A DNA stretch of 64,000 nt from DASQDN01 sp963825845. GTDB taxonomy: Bacteria; Acidobacteriota; Terriglobia; Bryobacterales; Bryobacteraceae. The notes under the pieces were generated by a model, which saw only the letters and a program-made list of their open reading frames with translations, was not told where the DNA came from and did not search any database. The stretch is taken from the NCBI GenBank assembly GCA_963825845.1, contig CAWGVL010000078.1:186001-250000 (forward strand), in the 5' to 3' direction. A program made the translations under genes and the position numbers. Below are positions 56,059 to 64,000 of this stretch, one piece after another (the stretch's first letter is position 1; the number at the start of each line of letters is the position of its first letter).

Positions 56059-56951
56059 CGCGGTGGGAACTGCTCGCAGGCGTCGGCCTTGACCTCGCGC
56101 TGGGCGACCCACGATGGATGCCTCATCCGGTTCGCGGAATCGGATGGTTGATCTCGCGATCGGAACATATTTGGCGCGGCGCCGGATTACCGCTGCGACT
56201 CGGTGGAGTACTGCTGTGCGGATCAGTCGTCTTCATCACGACGTGCGTCGTTTGGCTCACCCTTCCCTGGGCAAATGTGTATTGGATCTATTCGTTCCTG
56301 GCATTAAGAAGCTTGGATGCGGAATCGAACGTTGTCGTCCGAAGCCTGCAAGGTGGAGACATCAAACAGGCCCGGTCGCAACTTGCGATGATCGTGGGGC
56401 GTGATACAAAGCATCTGAATGAGCCCGAAATTCTGCGCGCCGTAATCGAAACTGTCTCGGAGAATATGAGTGACGGTGTGGTCGCGCCGCTTTTGTACTT
56501 GGCGTTGCTCGGACCAGCAGGGATGGCTGCGTACAAGGCAGTGAACACTCTCGATTCAATGATCGGCTACAAAGACGAGCGATATCGCGAACTAGGCTGG
56601 GCTTCGGCCAGACTCGATGATGTGTTGAACTTCATCCCTGCGCGTGTTACTGCCTTGGTCGTGTGGATTGCGGCCGGCCTTACGGGCATGAACATCAGGC
56701 GCTCGATTCAAATCACATTCCGCGATGCGAATCTGCAACCGAGCCCGAACTCAGGCTGGCCGGAGGCGGCCTTTGCAGGCGCCCTGGGAGTGCGGCTCGG
56801 AGGTGTCAACGTTTATCGAGGCGTAATCAATCACAAGACGCATCTCGGCGATCCGATCCATCCGATCAGTGTCGAATCGTATAAGCGATCACGGACATTG
56901 CTCTATGTATCAACTACTCTGCTCGTCATTGTGCTTGCGATATGCATGTAA
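56055..56951 (+). CDS. cbiB: Adenosylcobinamide-phosphate synthase CbiB/CobD
   Basis: 298-residue membrane protein, intact. Start GTG 56055 overlaps the cobQ stop. Family motifs are GVGLDLALGDPRWMPHPVRG, IGWLISRSEHIWR, AMIVGRDTKHLNEPEILRAV, IETVSENMSDGVVAPLLYLA, YKAVNTLDSMIGYKDERYRE and LGVRLGGVNVYRG, with several membrane helices. It attaches aminopropanol phosphate to adenosylcobyric acid, the step after CobQ, using the product of the next gene. The next gene starts within its last ten bases. Confidence 0.95.
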   Translation: MTRWELLAGVGLDLALGDPRWMPHPVRGIGWLISRSEHIWRGAGLPLRLGGVLLCGSVVFITTCVVWLTLPWANVYWIYSFLALRSLDAESNVVVRSLQGGDIKQARSQLAMIVGRDTKHLNEPEILRAVIETVSENMSDGVVAPLLYLALLGPAGMAAYKAVNTLDSMIGYKDERYRELGWASARLDDVLNFIPARVTALVVWIAAGLTGMNIRRSIQITFRDANLQPSPNSGWPEAAFAGALGVRLGGVNVYRGVINHKTHLGDPIHPISVESYKRSRTLLYVSTTLLVIVLAICM

Positions 56952-57924
56952 CGCACGGCGGGCGGCTCTTCGAGGCTGCACGAGAACTCGGTTGTGATTG
57001 GCGCGAGATTCTGGACTTCAGCGCCAGCATCAACCCGCTCGGTCCGGCCCCCGGGGTGCGCGACGCGATTATCACCGCGCTCGACGAGATCGTGCACTAT
57101 CCAGACCCCTACGGAATGAGGCTCCAGCACGCGCTGGCGGAACAATGGCGGGTGGACCCCGATTGCATCCTGGTCGGCAATGGAGCCACGGAGTTGATCC
57201 ATTTCGTCAGCCGTGTTTGGCGAGACAAAGTCATTTGGCCGTACCGGTCTTTTCGGAGTTCCATCGTGCCTTTCCAGACGCCTTTCTTGTACCGATAAAC
57301 GCCGACTGGCCCGACGATGGTCTCCTCGTGTATACGAATCCGCTGAATCCGTCGGGAGAGGCGATCGACTTTCGCGATCGACGTGGCCTCACATGGGTGG
57401 ATGAGTCATTCATCGAGTTCACCGATTTACCCTCATGTCTCAGCCGCGCCCTTGTATTGCGATCACTGACGAAGTTCCACGCGCTTGCCCGGACTACGGA
57501 TGGCGCGCTAGTCGGTCCCGTCGATCTCATTCGGCAATGGCGCGAACGGCGTGAACCATGGCAACTAAACGTGCTGGCGGAGGCTGCGGCTCTCGTCGCC
57601 ATTAAGGCTTATGAGCATCATCGCCGCACACGAGAATATGTGCGCGCGGAACGGGAACGAGTTATCGCATCGATCGAGCAACTGCGGCCCGGATCGACGA
57701 GGCCGTCCCTGGCGAACTATATCATGATCCAAGTCGCGTCTGGTTTATCGAAGGACATTGTCGAGCAGTTCAGAAAGCGGCGCATCCTGGTTCGAGACTG
57801 CACGGGATGGCCGGGTGTCCCGGACGGATACTTACGGATCGCAATCCGGACCCGTGAGGAAAACGATCAGCTACTCCATTGCTGGACGGAGATCGTCGGT
57901 AACATAGACAGGAGTTCCCATTAA
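56942..57924 (+). CDS. Threonine-phosphate decarboxylase-like aminotransferase (frameshifted as read)
   Basis: HisC-like PLP enzyme of about 325 residues, shorter than typical. Its position directly after cbiB identifies it as the L-threonine-O-3-phosphate decarboxylase (CobD of Salmonella, CobC in other schemes) that makes aminopropanol phosphate. Motifs are HGGRLFEAARELGCDWREIL, LDFSASINPLGPAPGVRDAI, VGNGATELIHFV, after an indel near 57235 VPVFSEFHRAFPDAFLVPIN, then TNPLNPSGEAIDFRDR, the PLP Lys in LRSLTKFHALA, and the C-terminal YIMIQVASGLSKDIVEQFRK. An extra C at 57487-57490 and a missing G near 57502 compensate; the expected reading is GLRMGALVG. Confidence 0.85.
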
Positions 57925-59212
57925 TACGCGGCTGGCACGATCAGTTCACGATGCGTCTGATACTCGGTGGCGACCGGAACCATCGACCTGAATTGCACCC
58001 GGACCACCACTTCAAAGAACTTCGGAATGTTACCCTTGCCGTCATCGATGTGGCCGAATAGATTGCGAAGATGAACCGGGTCGGTCACATATTGAACTGC
58101 GGCATCGGTACCTTCCGTCGCACTCGCGCCGAGGACAACGATCGATCCCCGGCCATTAACGCCAGGCAGCCGGCTGATAACCGCATATTCTTCGATAATG
58201 TTCCGATCCTCATCTTGGGTGTAGCGCCGGAGAAACTTTGCCGGCTCGCCTGGCCGCGGATGAAGGTTGGTGACTCCGTTTTGTTCGACAATAAAGGTCT
58301 GCCTGAGTGGCAGGTCCCGAATCTGAGGATTATACTTGGCCGATCCCAGGATAATCAGGTTGTTCGCGCTGATCTCTTCCCATGTCATTGACGAGTTCCG
58401 GCGAAGCTGAAGATCCCGGTTAAACCGCGTGAACAGTTTGGCTAGTTGGAATGCGCCTTCCGCTTCTCCAACTCCGGTGTATATATAGCGAGGGCTGCGG
58501 CGCCTCGTATTGAACATCGCGAGGATCTTCCTGATTCTGGGGTCCGTCCTCGCCTTTTCCGGATCATCGATTGCGCTGGTACGGATGCGTCCGCCGCGAA
58601 ACCGGATGAACATCGGTGTACCGAGCGAGACCACGACCGGTCTGCCGTTCGACAGCATCGGCGCCCAGAACCTCTCAACTTCCGGGGATACGGACGACGT
58701 CGACGCAACTGCCGACATAGGGCTGGACGCAAGTGTCGTCCAGCTCGAAGCCAATAAGGCTGAGCAGAATGGCTCCCAAAGCGAATTGCCAGATTCGTAC
58801 CGATCTGCTTGAATAAGCGGGGTAGCGTGTCAGGCGTAGGTACGGGCGGAGTTGATCGAGCCTCGAAGGTGAGAGCAAGGTGTCGGCGCGGCAGTTCCAC
58901 AAGCACCGGGTCGTCCTTACCTTCTGATGAATAGTACTCCTCGAGCTTTTGCCGCAGCTTACTGATCTGAACGCGGACGGTCGCATCCTCACGGGGATCG
59001 TAGGTTTCCGGTTTGCCAAAGAGTTCGAGTCCGAGAGTATATTCTTTCAGGGCGCCGGCCGAGCCGTCCAGGGTTTTATCGGCCAGATAGGTGAGAAGCC
59101 GCCGGAACGAGTCGCGGTTTCGGAACGCCTGGCTTGAGCAGATCGCTTCAATCTGCCGGCGTGCCTCATCTGGTCGGACCTGCCCAACTGTCGTGACATC
59201 AACAGAGTACAT
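57921..59212 (-). CDS. Membrane-anchored winged-helix-like regulator (frameshifted as read)
   Basis: N-terminal ~110 residues are the acidobacterial winged-helix-like domain: RRQIEAICSSQAFRNRDSFR, RLLTYLADKTLDGSAGALKE, YTLGLELFGKPETYDPREDA and TVRVQISKLRQKLEEYYSSE, then a PRRHLALTF strand. After an indel near 58810 a single membrane helix follows (IWQFALGAILLSLIGFEL). A second indel near 58720 leads to a ~250-residue C-terminal domain beginning PEVERFWAPMLSNGRPVVVS, of unknown fold and likely outside the cytoplasm. Such proteins may sense a periplasmic cue and bind DNA directly. It is divergent from the phosphatase-TonB-phytase genes and likely controls them. Start MYSVDVTTV at 59212; 59224 and 59248 are alternatives. 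Confidence 0.75.
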
Positions 59213-59220
59213 GGAGATTA

Positions 59221-59237
59221 ACATGTAGGATACATGT
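59221..59237. promoter_or_regulatory. Palindrome between divergent regulator and phosphatase genes
   Basis: ACATGTA-GGA-TACATGT is a perfect 7-bp inverted repeat in the short gap between the regulator start (59212) and the phosphatase start (59297). It is a good candidate operator for the regulator. No Pho-box-like direct repeat was seen. Confidence 0.5.
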
Positions 59238-59296
59238 TTTCCAACCAAGTTTACTTGCTTTTTGATGAACTCGGGCGGACACTTGGACCGAATCCA

Positions 59297-60478
59297 ATGT
59301 CTGCATTCGAGCAGGGGTCCAAGAGGCCGTCGCCGGCGATAAAGTATCTGCTTCTCTCGCTCGCTCTGGCAAGTTCCGCATGGAGTGCAGATCGGGCCAA
59401 GAACGTTATCCTGTTCCTCGGAGATGCGGGCGGATTATCGACGCTGCACGCGGCCAGTATTCACACTTACGGTGAGCCGGGCAAGCTGTTTGTGCAGCGT
59501 ATGCCCAACATGGCGCTTTCGGAGACTTCATCGGCTTCGGACTGGGTCACTGATTCCGCGGCCGGCATGACGGCAATCGTCACCGGAACTAAGACGCACA
59601 ACGGTGTCATTTCCCAGTCGCCCGGCGGAGTTCGCGGAAAGGTTGACGGGGCGCCGCTGAAAACCATCCTGGAGTACGCCGAGGAGCACGGGCTTTCGAC
59701 CGGTGTGGTCTCAAACAGCTCGATGGCGGATGCCACTCCTGCCGCGTGCTACGCCCATGCCAATGATAGAAGGAAACAGGGCGAAATCTTCGCGCAGGTC
59801 TTGAATCCGCAATTCGGCGATGGCGTCGATCTGATCCTGGGACCGGGCAGGAGAAGCATAACAGAGGCTACGACGAAGCTCGGAGTGGATCTTACGGCGG
59901 AATTGCCGAAGAAGGGATACTACTTCGGCGACTCGCTTGATTCGATCCCTGCCGATTGCAAACGCGCGGTTGTGTTGGCGGATGAACCGGATTTCGATGT
60001 TCAAGCCGCGACACAGCGCGCCATCAGCATTCTTTCTCGTAACAAGAAGGGCTATTTCCTCATGGTCGAGTCGGACCTGCACACGGACAAAGTGCAGCGA
60101 GGGCTCGAGCGTGCCGCCAAGTTCGATCGGCTGATCCAATGGGCTGCGGAGAATGCCGGACGTGACACTCTCATCCTTTTCACGGCGGATCATTCGTTCG
60201 ACCTTCGTATTTCAGGCAAAGCGAACCGAGGAGATGCGCTACTGACCCTGATCGAAGGCAAGCTTGCGCCGGCAAAGAGCATCACCGTTTATGGACATCA
60301 CTCGGCGGAACAGGTTTTAGTTGCTGCGCAGGGTCCGGGCGCCCGAAAAGTACGAGGATTTGTTTCGAATACAGATTTATTTCATATCATGATGTCCGCA
60401 TTCGGCTGGAAACCGGCGCAGTCGAATCCGGAGAGTCGTGATAAGCAGCCAATGGCGGCTGCTGCGAGTGGTCACTAA
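59297..60478 (+). CDS. Alkaline phosphatase (PhoA superfamily), exported
   Basis: About 393 residues. ATG 59297 is chosen because it precedes a signal peptide (YLLLSLALASSAWSA); an ATG at 59234 lies inside the palindrome. Metal and catalytic motifs are KNVILFLGDAGGLSTLHAAS, the nucleophile Ser in SDWVTDSAAGMTAIVTGTKT, YFLMVESDLHTDK, LILFTADHSFDL and a metal His in YGHHSAEQVLVAA. It releases phosphate from organic monoesters. It is followed after 30 bases by the TonB receptor and then phytase, a coherent phosphate-scavenging set. Confidence 0.88.
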   Translation: MSAFEQGSKRPSPAIKYLLLSLALASSAWSADRAKNVILFLGDAGGLSTLHAASIHTYGEPGKLFVQRMPNMALSETSSASDWVTDSAAGMTAIVTGTKTHNGVISQSPGGVRGKVDGAPLKTILEYAEEHGLSTGVVSNSSMADATPAACYAHANDRRKQGEIFAQVLNPQFGDGVDLILGPGRRSITEATTKLGVDLTAELPKKGYYFGDSLDSIPADCKRAVVLADEPDFDVQAATQRAISILSRNKKGYFLMVESDLHTDKVQRGLERAAKFDRLIQWAAENAGRDTLILFTADHSFDLRISGKANRGDALLTLIEGKLAPAKSITVYGHHSAEQVLVAAQGPGARKVRGFVSNTDLFHIMMSAFGWKPAQSNPESRDKQPMAAAASGH

Positions 60479-60508
60479 GCCGGCGCAGGTTGCCTGGTAG
60501 GGGGTGGG

Positions 60509-63463
60509 ATGAAGGGTAGGGTTTTGCTTTGGGCGCTTCTCATCGGTGGCTGCGCCGAATTATCGGCACAAGTCGACCGCGCGACTTTAGCAGGAACAGT
60601 TACGGACAGTAGCGGGGCGGTCATTCCAGCCGCTCGCGTCGAGGTGCAGTCGCAGGAGACGGGCCTTCGGAGAGAGGCGGAGACGGGTCCCAACGGCGTG
60701 TACACCGTATCGCAATTGCCCATCGGTGTGTTCGATGTCAACATCGCGCGGCCAGGGTTCCGCACCGTGACCGTAAAGGAGTTGCATCTGGGAGTTGGTG
60801 ACAATCGCACTCTCAACGTGACCATGGAGCCCAGTACCGTCGATACTCAGATCACGATTCAGAGCGAGATCGTTCCGATTGAAACAACCTCTCCGGTGAT
60901 TGGTACGGTCATCGGATCTCAGCAAATGCGAGAGATCCCATTGAATGGACGGCACTGGGCCAGTTTGATGGCGCTCGCTCCAGGCGCGATCAACACCGGC
61001 GATGGCAGCCAGCAGAGCATCCGCTTTGTCGGCCGCTCTCGCGATGACAATAACTGGACCTTCGATGGCCTTGACGCAACGGGTGTGAAGGATCCTCGTC
61101 AGGAGGCGGCGCTGCGTCTTGTCATCAGCACCGACACAATTGCGGAGTTTCGTGTCAATTCGACGTTGTACTCGGCTGACCAGGGTGGCGGAGCAGGTGG
61201 TCAGGTCAACCTCGTATCGAAGTCCGGATCGAATCAGTTTCACGGAAGTCTGTTCGAATTCTTCCGCAATGACAAACTAGATGCGCGGAACCCGTTTGAC
61301 ACATCGAAGCAGCCGTTCCGCTTAAATCAGTTCGGCGGGAACATCGGCGGTCCGATTATTCGGAATCGTACGTTTTTCTTCGCGAACTACGAGGGCCTGC
61401 AACAGCGTGTCACGCAGACCATTACCAATGAGGTCCCGAGCGCGGCGTTCCGGGCTCGCGCTACGGATCCTGCCATCCGCCAGCTTGTTGATCTTTACCC
61501 GGCGGGAACCATCAGCACGTCCAACGCGGACATTGATCGGGCACAGGCAAACCTCAGCCAGGCTTGGGAGGAGAATGCCGGTACTATCCGAATCGACCAC
61601 CGGTTCAATGACAACAACACGATCTTCGGTCGGTATAACGTCGACAATGGCGTAATCAACGCGCCGCGATCGATCATTGATGGCGACACGCAGAACGACA
61701 ATTTCCGGCCCTCGAATTTCGTGCTGCAGTACCAGCGAATTTTCTCACCGACCGTGATCAATGAAGTGAAAGCGGGCTTTAATCGCTCAACGCTTCGCCG
61801 ATACACGTACGGACCTGCGGCAACGACCGTCAACGTCGCCGGGTTCCAGTCCTTGAATCAATCCAACCTCCTTGTCGAAGCTGGCACATCCTACTCGATC
61901 AACGACAACGTGGTGATCACCAGGGGGACGCATACCATCAAGATCGGCGGGGAGATTCGCCGCGCTCACGTGAACGTTGCTGATCCGTCGTTCGATTCGA
62001 TCAGCGTCAACTATGCGGATCGGCAACGGTTCCTCGATAACCGGGTAGAGTCGGCGGCCATCACAAGCGGTGCTCCAGTGCTTGGAACCCGCAAGTGGTA
62101 CTACTTTGCATTCGTGCAGGATGACTGGAAAGTGCGGCCGAATCTCACACTGAACCTCGGCTTACGGTATGAGTATTACGGAATCAACAGGGAAGCGCAC
62201 GACCGCTACCGCGTGTTCGATATGTACGAGTGCCGCGGTTTCTGTCCGCAGGGCACCCCGTGGTACTTCCCGGATCGCGATAACTTCGATCCGCGGCTCG
62301 GTATCGCGTGGACATTCGGGAAGACCGTACTTCGTACCGGTGCGGGCATTTATCATGGGCCCGGGCAGATTGACGACGTGAACACTGCGCTCGATAATAC
62401 GGTAGATCGTTTCTCGCTAACAACGTTGGAAGCGCCGGGGCTGTCTTATCCCGTTGCGCCGTTCCTCGGTCAGGCGCGTGCCGAGGGTATCACTCCGCGC
62501 GGTCTGCAGCGAGACAGACGCGATCTGTACAGCATCCAGTGGGGTCTTTCGTTACAGCGTGAGCTTCCGGTCGGCTTCGTCGGTCAGATCGGATATGTGG
62601 GCAGTTCGGGAGTGAAGCTGTTTGCCCGCCAATACATCAATAACATCGACCCAGTGACGAAGACGCGTCCGCTACCTACGTTCGGTCGGATGGATGAAAA
62701 GCGGCAGGACGGAAAGAGCAATTTCCATGCGATGCAGATTTCATTGCACCGCCGAGTCGGCCGTGGACTCAACTGGGGTACCGAGTACATGTGGTCACAT
62801 GCGATCAACGACGGAAACCTCGGCGCCGGCGAGGGCGCTCAGCCACAGATCGCGATTTGCCGGGCGTGCGATCGCGGCAACAGCGCGCAAGACATCCGTC
62901 ATACGATTACCAGTAATTGGGTCTATCAACTTCCTTTCGGGCCTGGCGAACAGTACTTGAACTCCGGCATTCTTTCCAAAGTGCTCGGAGGATGGGAGTC
63001 AAGCGGAATTTGGACAGCGCGTACCGGGCGGATGCTCACGGTCACGATCTCTCGTTCGGCGAGTGCGGTCCCGGACGGTAACACTTCAGGGCAGCGTCCG
63101 AACATCGTTCCGGGCGTATCGATCTATCCACCCGGTGGACCGAGGTTTGACCAGTGGCTCAACCCGGCTGCGTTCTCAATTCCGGCGAATGGCACGTGGG
63201 GCAATGCGGGACGATCGATCGCGGTTGGTCCGGGGCTGGCGCAGGTAGATTTCGCTCTACAGAAGAAGAATCGATTTGCAGAGACGAAGGAGATTGTCGT
63301 CCGGGTTGAGGCGTTCAACATCTTCAACCGCACGCAGGCGGGCAACCCCGGCACGACACTCACATCACCGGCGACCTTTGGCATCGTCACGACGGGACTG
63401 AACCGCACGATCGGAACGGGTACGTCGCGCCAAATGCAGCTTGCGTTGCGATTCAATTTCTGA
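60509..63463 (+). CDS. Oar-type TonB-dependent receptor
   Basis: 984 residues, intact. Signal peptide VLLWALLIGGCAELSAQ, then a carboxypeptidase-regulatory-like domain (LAGTVTDSSGAVIPAARVEV) characteristic of Acidobacterial Oar-like receptors. A plug domain follows (IPLNGRHWASLMALAPGAIN, SQQSIRFVGRSRDDNNWTFD), then a large beta-barrel (LVSKSGSNQFHGSLFEFFRN, RTFFFANYEGLQQRVTQTIT) ending ...QLALRFNF with terminal Phe. It likely imports a phosphorylated ligand across the outer membrane, given the phosphatase upstream and phytase downstream. TonB-ExbBD is not in the window. Confidence 0.92.
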   Translation: MKGRVLLWALLIGGCAELSAQVDRATLAGTVTDSSGAVIPAARVEVQSQETGLRREAETGPNGVYTVSQLPIGVFDVNIARPGFRTVTVKELHLGVGDNRTLNVTMEPSTVDTQITIQSEIVPIETTSPVIGTVIGSQQMREIPLNGRHWASLMALAPGAINTGDGSQQSIRFVGRSRDDNNWTFDGLDATGVKDPRQEAALRLVISTDTIAEFRVNSTLYSADQGGGAGGQVNLVSKSGSNQFHGSLFEFFRNDKLDARNPFDTSKQPFRLNQFGGNIGGPIIRNRTFFFANYEGLQQRVTQTITNEVPSAAFRARATDPAIRQLVDLYPAGTISTSNADIDRAQANLSQAWEENAGTIRIDHRFNDNNTIFGRYNVDNGVINAPRSIIDGDTQNDNFRPSNFVLQYQRIFSPTVINEVKAGFNRSTLRRYTYGPAATTVNVAGFQSLNQSNLLVEAGTSYSINDNVVITRGTHTIKIGGEIRRAHVNVADPSFDSISVNYADRQRFLDNRVESAAITSGAPVLGTRKWYYFAFVQDDWKVRPNLTLNLGLRYEYYGINREAHDRYRVFDMYECRGFCPQGTPWYFPDRDNFDPRLGIAWTFGKTVLRTGAGIYHGPGQIDDVNTALDNTVDRFSLTTLEAPGLSYPVAPFLGQARAEGITPRGLQRDRRDLYSIQWGLSLQRELPVGFVGQIGYVGSSGVKLFARQYINNIDPVTKTRPLPTFGRMDEKRQDGKSNFHAMQISLHRRVGRGLNWGTEYMWSHAINDGNLGAGEGAQPQIAICRACDRGNSAQDIRHTITSNWVYQLPFGPGEQYLNSGILSKVLGGWESSGIWTARTGRMLTVTISRSASAVPDGNTSGQRPNIVPGVSIYPPGGPRFDQWLNPAAFSIPANGTWGNAGRSIAVGPGLAQVDFALQKKNRFAETKEIVVRVEAFNIFNRTQAGNPGTTLTSPATFGIVTTGLNRTIGTGTSRQMQLALRFNF

Positions 63464-64000
63464 TGGCGATTTGGATTTTCCTGGTCGCGATCCTGGCCGC
63501 ATTCGCGCCAAATGCGACCGCGCCCGTAGATATCCAGCCTGCCGTCCGGACCGAGTCGGTGACGGACGATCCCGACGATCCTGCGATCTGGGTCCACCCG
63601 ACAGACCCGGGTCGCAGTCTGATCATTGGTACGAACAAGGTGAAGGCGCCGACGGGCGCCGTGGTCGTGTTCGGGCTGGATGGCAAGATCCGCCAGACCG
63701 TTCCTGGACTCGATCGGCCAAACAATGTCGACGTCGAGTATGGCCTGAAAGTGGGCGGCAAGTCGATCGATATCGCCGTTGCGGCGGAACGACTGAAGAG
63801 CCAACTTCGTGTGTTCCAGATTGCGCCGGATGGCAGTGGCATCTCGGATGTGACGTCCTCGCAAAGCACAGGAGTGTTCTCCGGTCGTACCGGAGAGCAG
63901 GCAGCGCCGATGGGCGTATCGCTGTACCGACGCCCTCGCGATGGAGCGATCTTTGCGATTGTCGCTCCAAAGAACGGTCCCGCCGAAGGATATCTCGGAC
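63463..64000 (+). CDS. Beta-propeller phytase (cut by window edge)
   Basis: ATG 63463 overlaps the TonB receptor stop by one base. Signal peptide WIFLVAILAAFAPNATAP, then the beta-propeller phytase start: VTDDPDDPAIWVHPTDPGRS, LIIGTNKVKAPTGAVVVFGL, DRPNNVDVEYGLKVGGKSID, FQIAPDGSGISDV and APMGVSLYRRPRDGAIFAIV. DDPAIWVHP and PNNVDVEYG are the calcium/phosphate-binding signatures of 3-phytases. The gene continues beyond the window. Hydrolyses phytate; fits with the neighbouring phosphatase. Confidence 0.92.
   Translation, partial: MAIWIFLVAILAAFAPNATAPVDIQPAVRTESVTDDPDDPAIWVHPTDPGRSLIIGTNKVKAPTGAVVVFGLDGKIRQTVPGLDRPNNVDVEYGLKVGGKSIDIAVAAERLKSQLRVFQIAPDGSGISDVTSSQSTGVFSGRTGEQAAPMGVSLYRRPRDGAIFAIVAPKNGPAEGYLG

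Noticed and set aside
1..64000. CRISPR array, rRNA or tRNA genes, prophage
   Set aside because: No regularly spaced repeats with unique spacers, no T-loop/anticodon patterns with proper acceptor pairing, and no phage structural genes were recognised by reading.

Overview
The window looks like a chromosomal segment of an Acidobacteriota bacterium, probably near Solibacter/Bryobacter. The pointers are lineage-typical families rather than a marker gene: paired PSD1/planctomycete-cytochrome and DUF1501 proteins, an Oar-type TonB-dependent receptor, Tat-exported sulfatases and Gfo/Idh/MocA proteins, and a membrane-anchored regulator with the acidobacterial winged-helix-like N-terminus. No rRNA, tRNA or CRISPR array was recognised.

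Layout. 0-0.5 kb: a leftward tandem array of at least four near-identical genes for 37-residue secreted peptides with an invariant CYPC-containing mature part, followed by a small unknown protein and an XRE/S24-like regulator. 2-8 kb: housekeeping genes (ubiX, pheA, glnE, a MOSC protein, a TPR protein). 8.3-9.2 kb: an internally deleted ISNCY-type insertion sequence. 9.3-15 kb: beta-propeller lipoprotein, PSD1 and DUF1501 genes and a DUF1501 relic. 15.2-18.5 kb: sugar isomerase/epimerase and two Gfo/Idh/MocA proteins. 18.6-26.3 kb: a leftward ABC exporter, ceramidase-like hydrolase, PSD1 and DUF1501 series, then truB. 26.3-33.2 kb: secreted proteins, among them one with kinase-fold signature residues and a TPR-LamG fusion, a PQQ-type propeller, and a two-gene unit with a DUF4123 (type VI effector adaptor) protein. 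33.4-40 kb: arylsulfotransferase, sulfatase, trypsin-like protease and phosphotriesterase-like protein. 40-44.6 kb: sensor kinase, BON-LysM protein, and a thioredoxin/haem/PDZ protein coupled to a DsbD-N-like protein. 44.7-48.2 kb: ethanolamine permease-eutB-eutC. 48.2-54.6 kb: sulfatase, ankyrin-haem-terpenoid-cyclase-fold protein, sensor kinase and SDR. 54.7-57.9 kb: late cobalamin genes. 57.9-64 kb: a membrane regulator divergent from an alkaline phosphatase, TonB receptor and phytase series.

Functional links. The AdoCbl-dependent EutBC enzyme lies a few kb from cobalamin nucleotide-loop genes, and no microcompartment genes are visible. The last four genes form a plausible organic-phosphate (phytate) acquisition cassette controlled from a shared intergenic palindrome. 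Many proteins are exported, fitting a soil heterotroph that degrades polymers and esters.

Caveat. About 15 conserved genes are split by small indels, many in homopolymers and several occurring as compensating +1/-1 pairs inside otherwise open frames. This fits uncorrected base-calling indels better than gene decay, so such genes are annotated as single spans with the shifts noted. One in-frame TGA, at 43017, is not explained by an indel and is followed by a SECIS-like hairpin. It is reported as a candidate selenocysteine codon.
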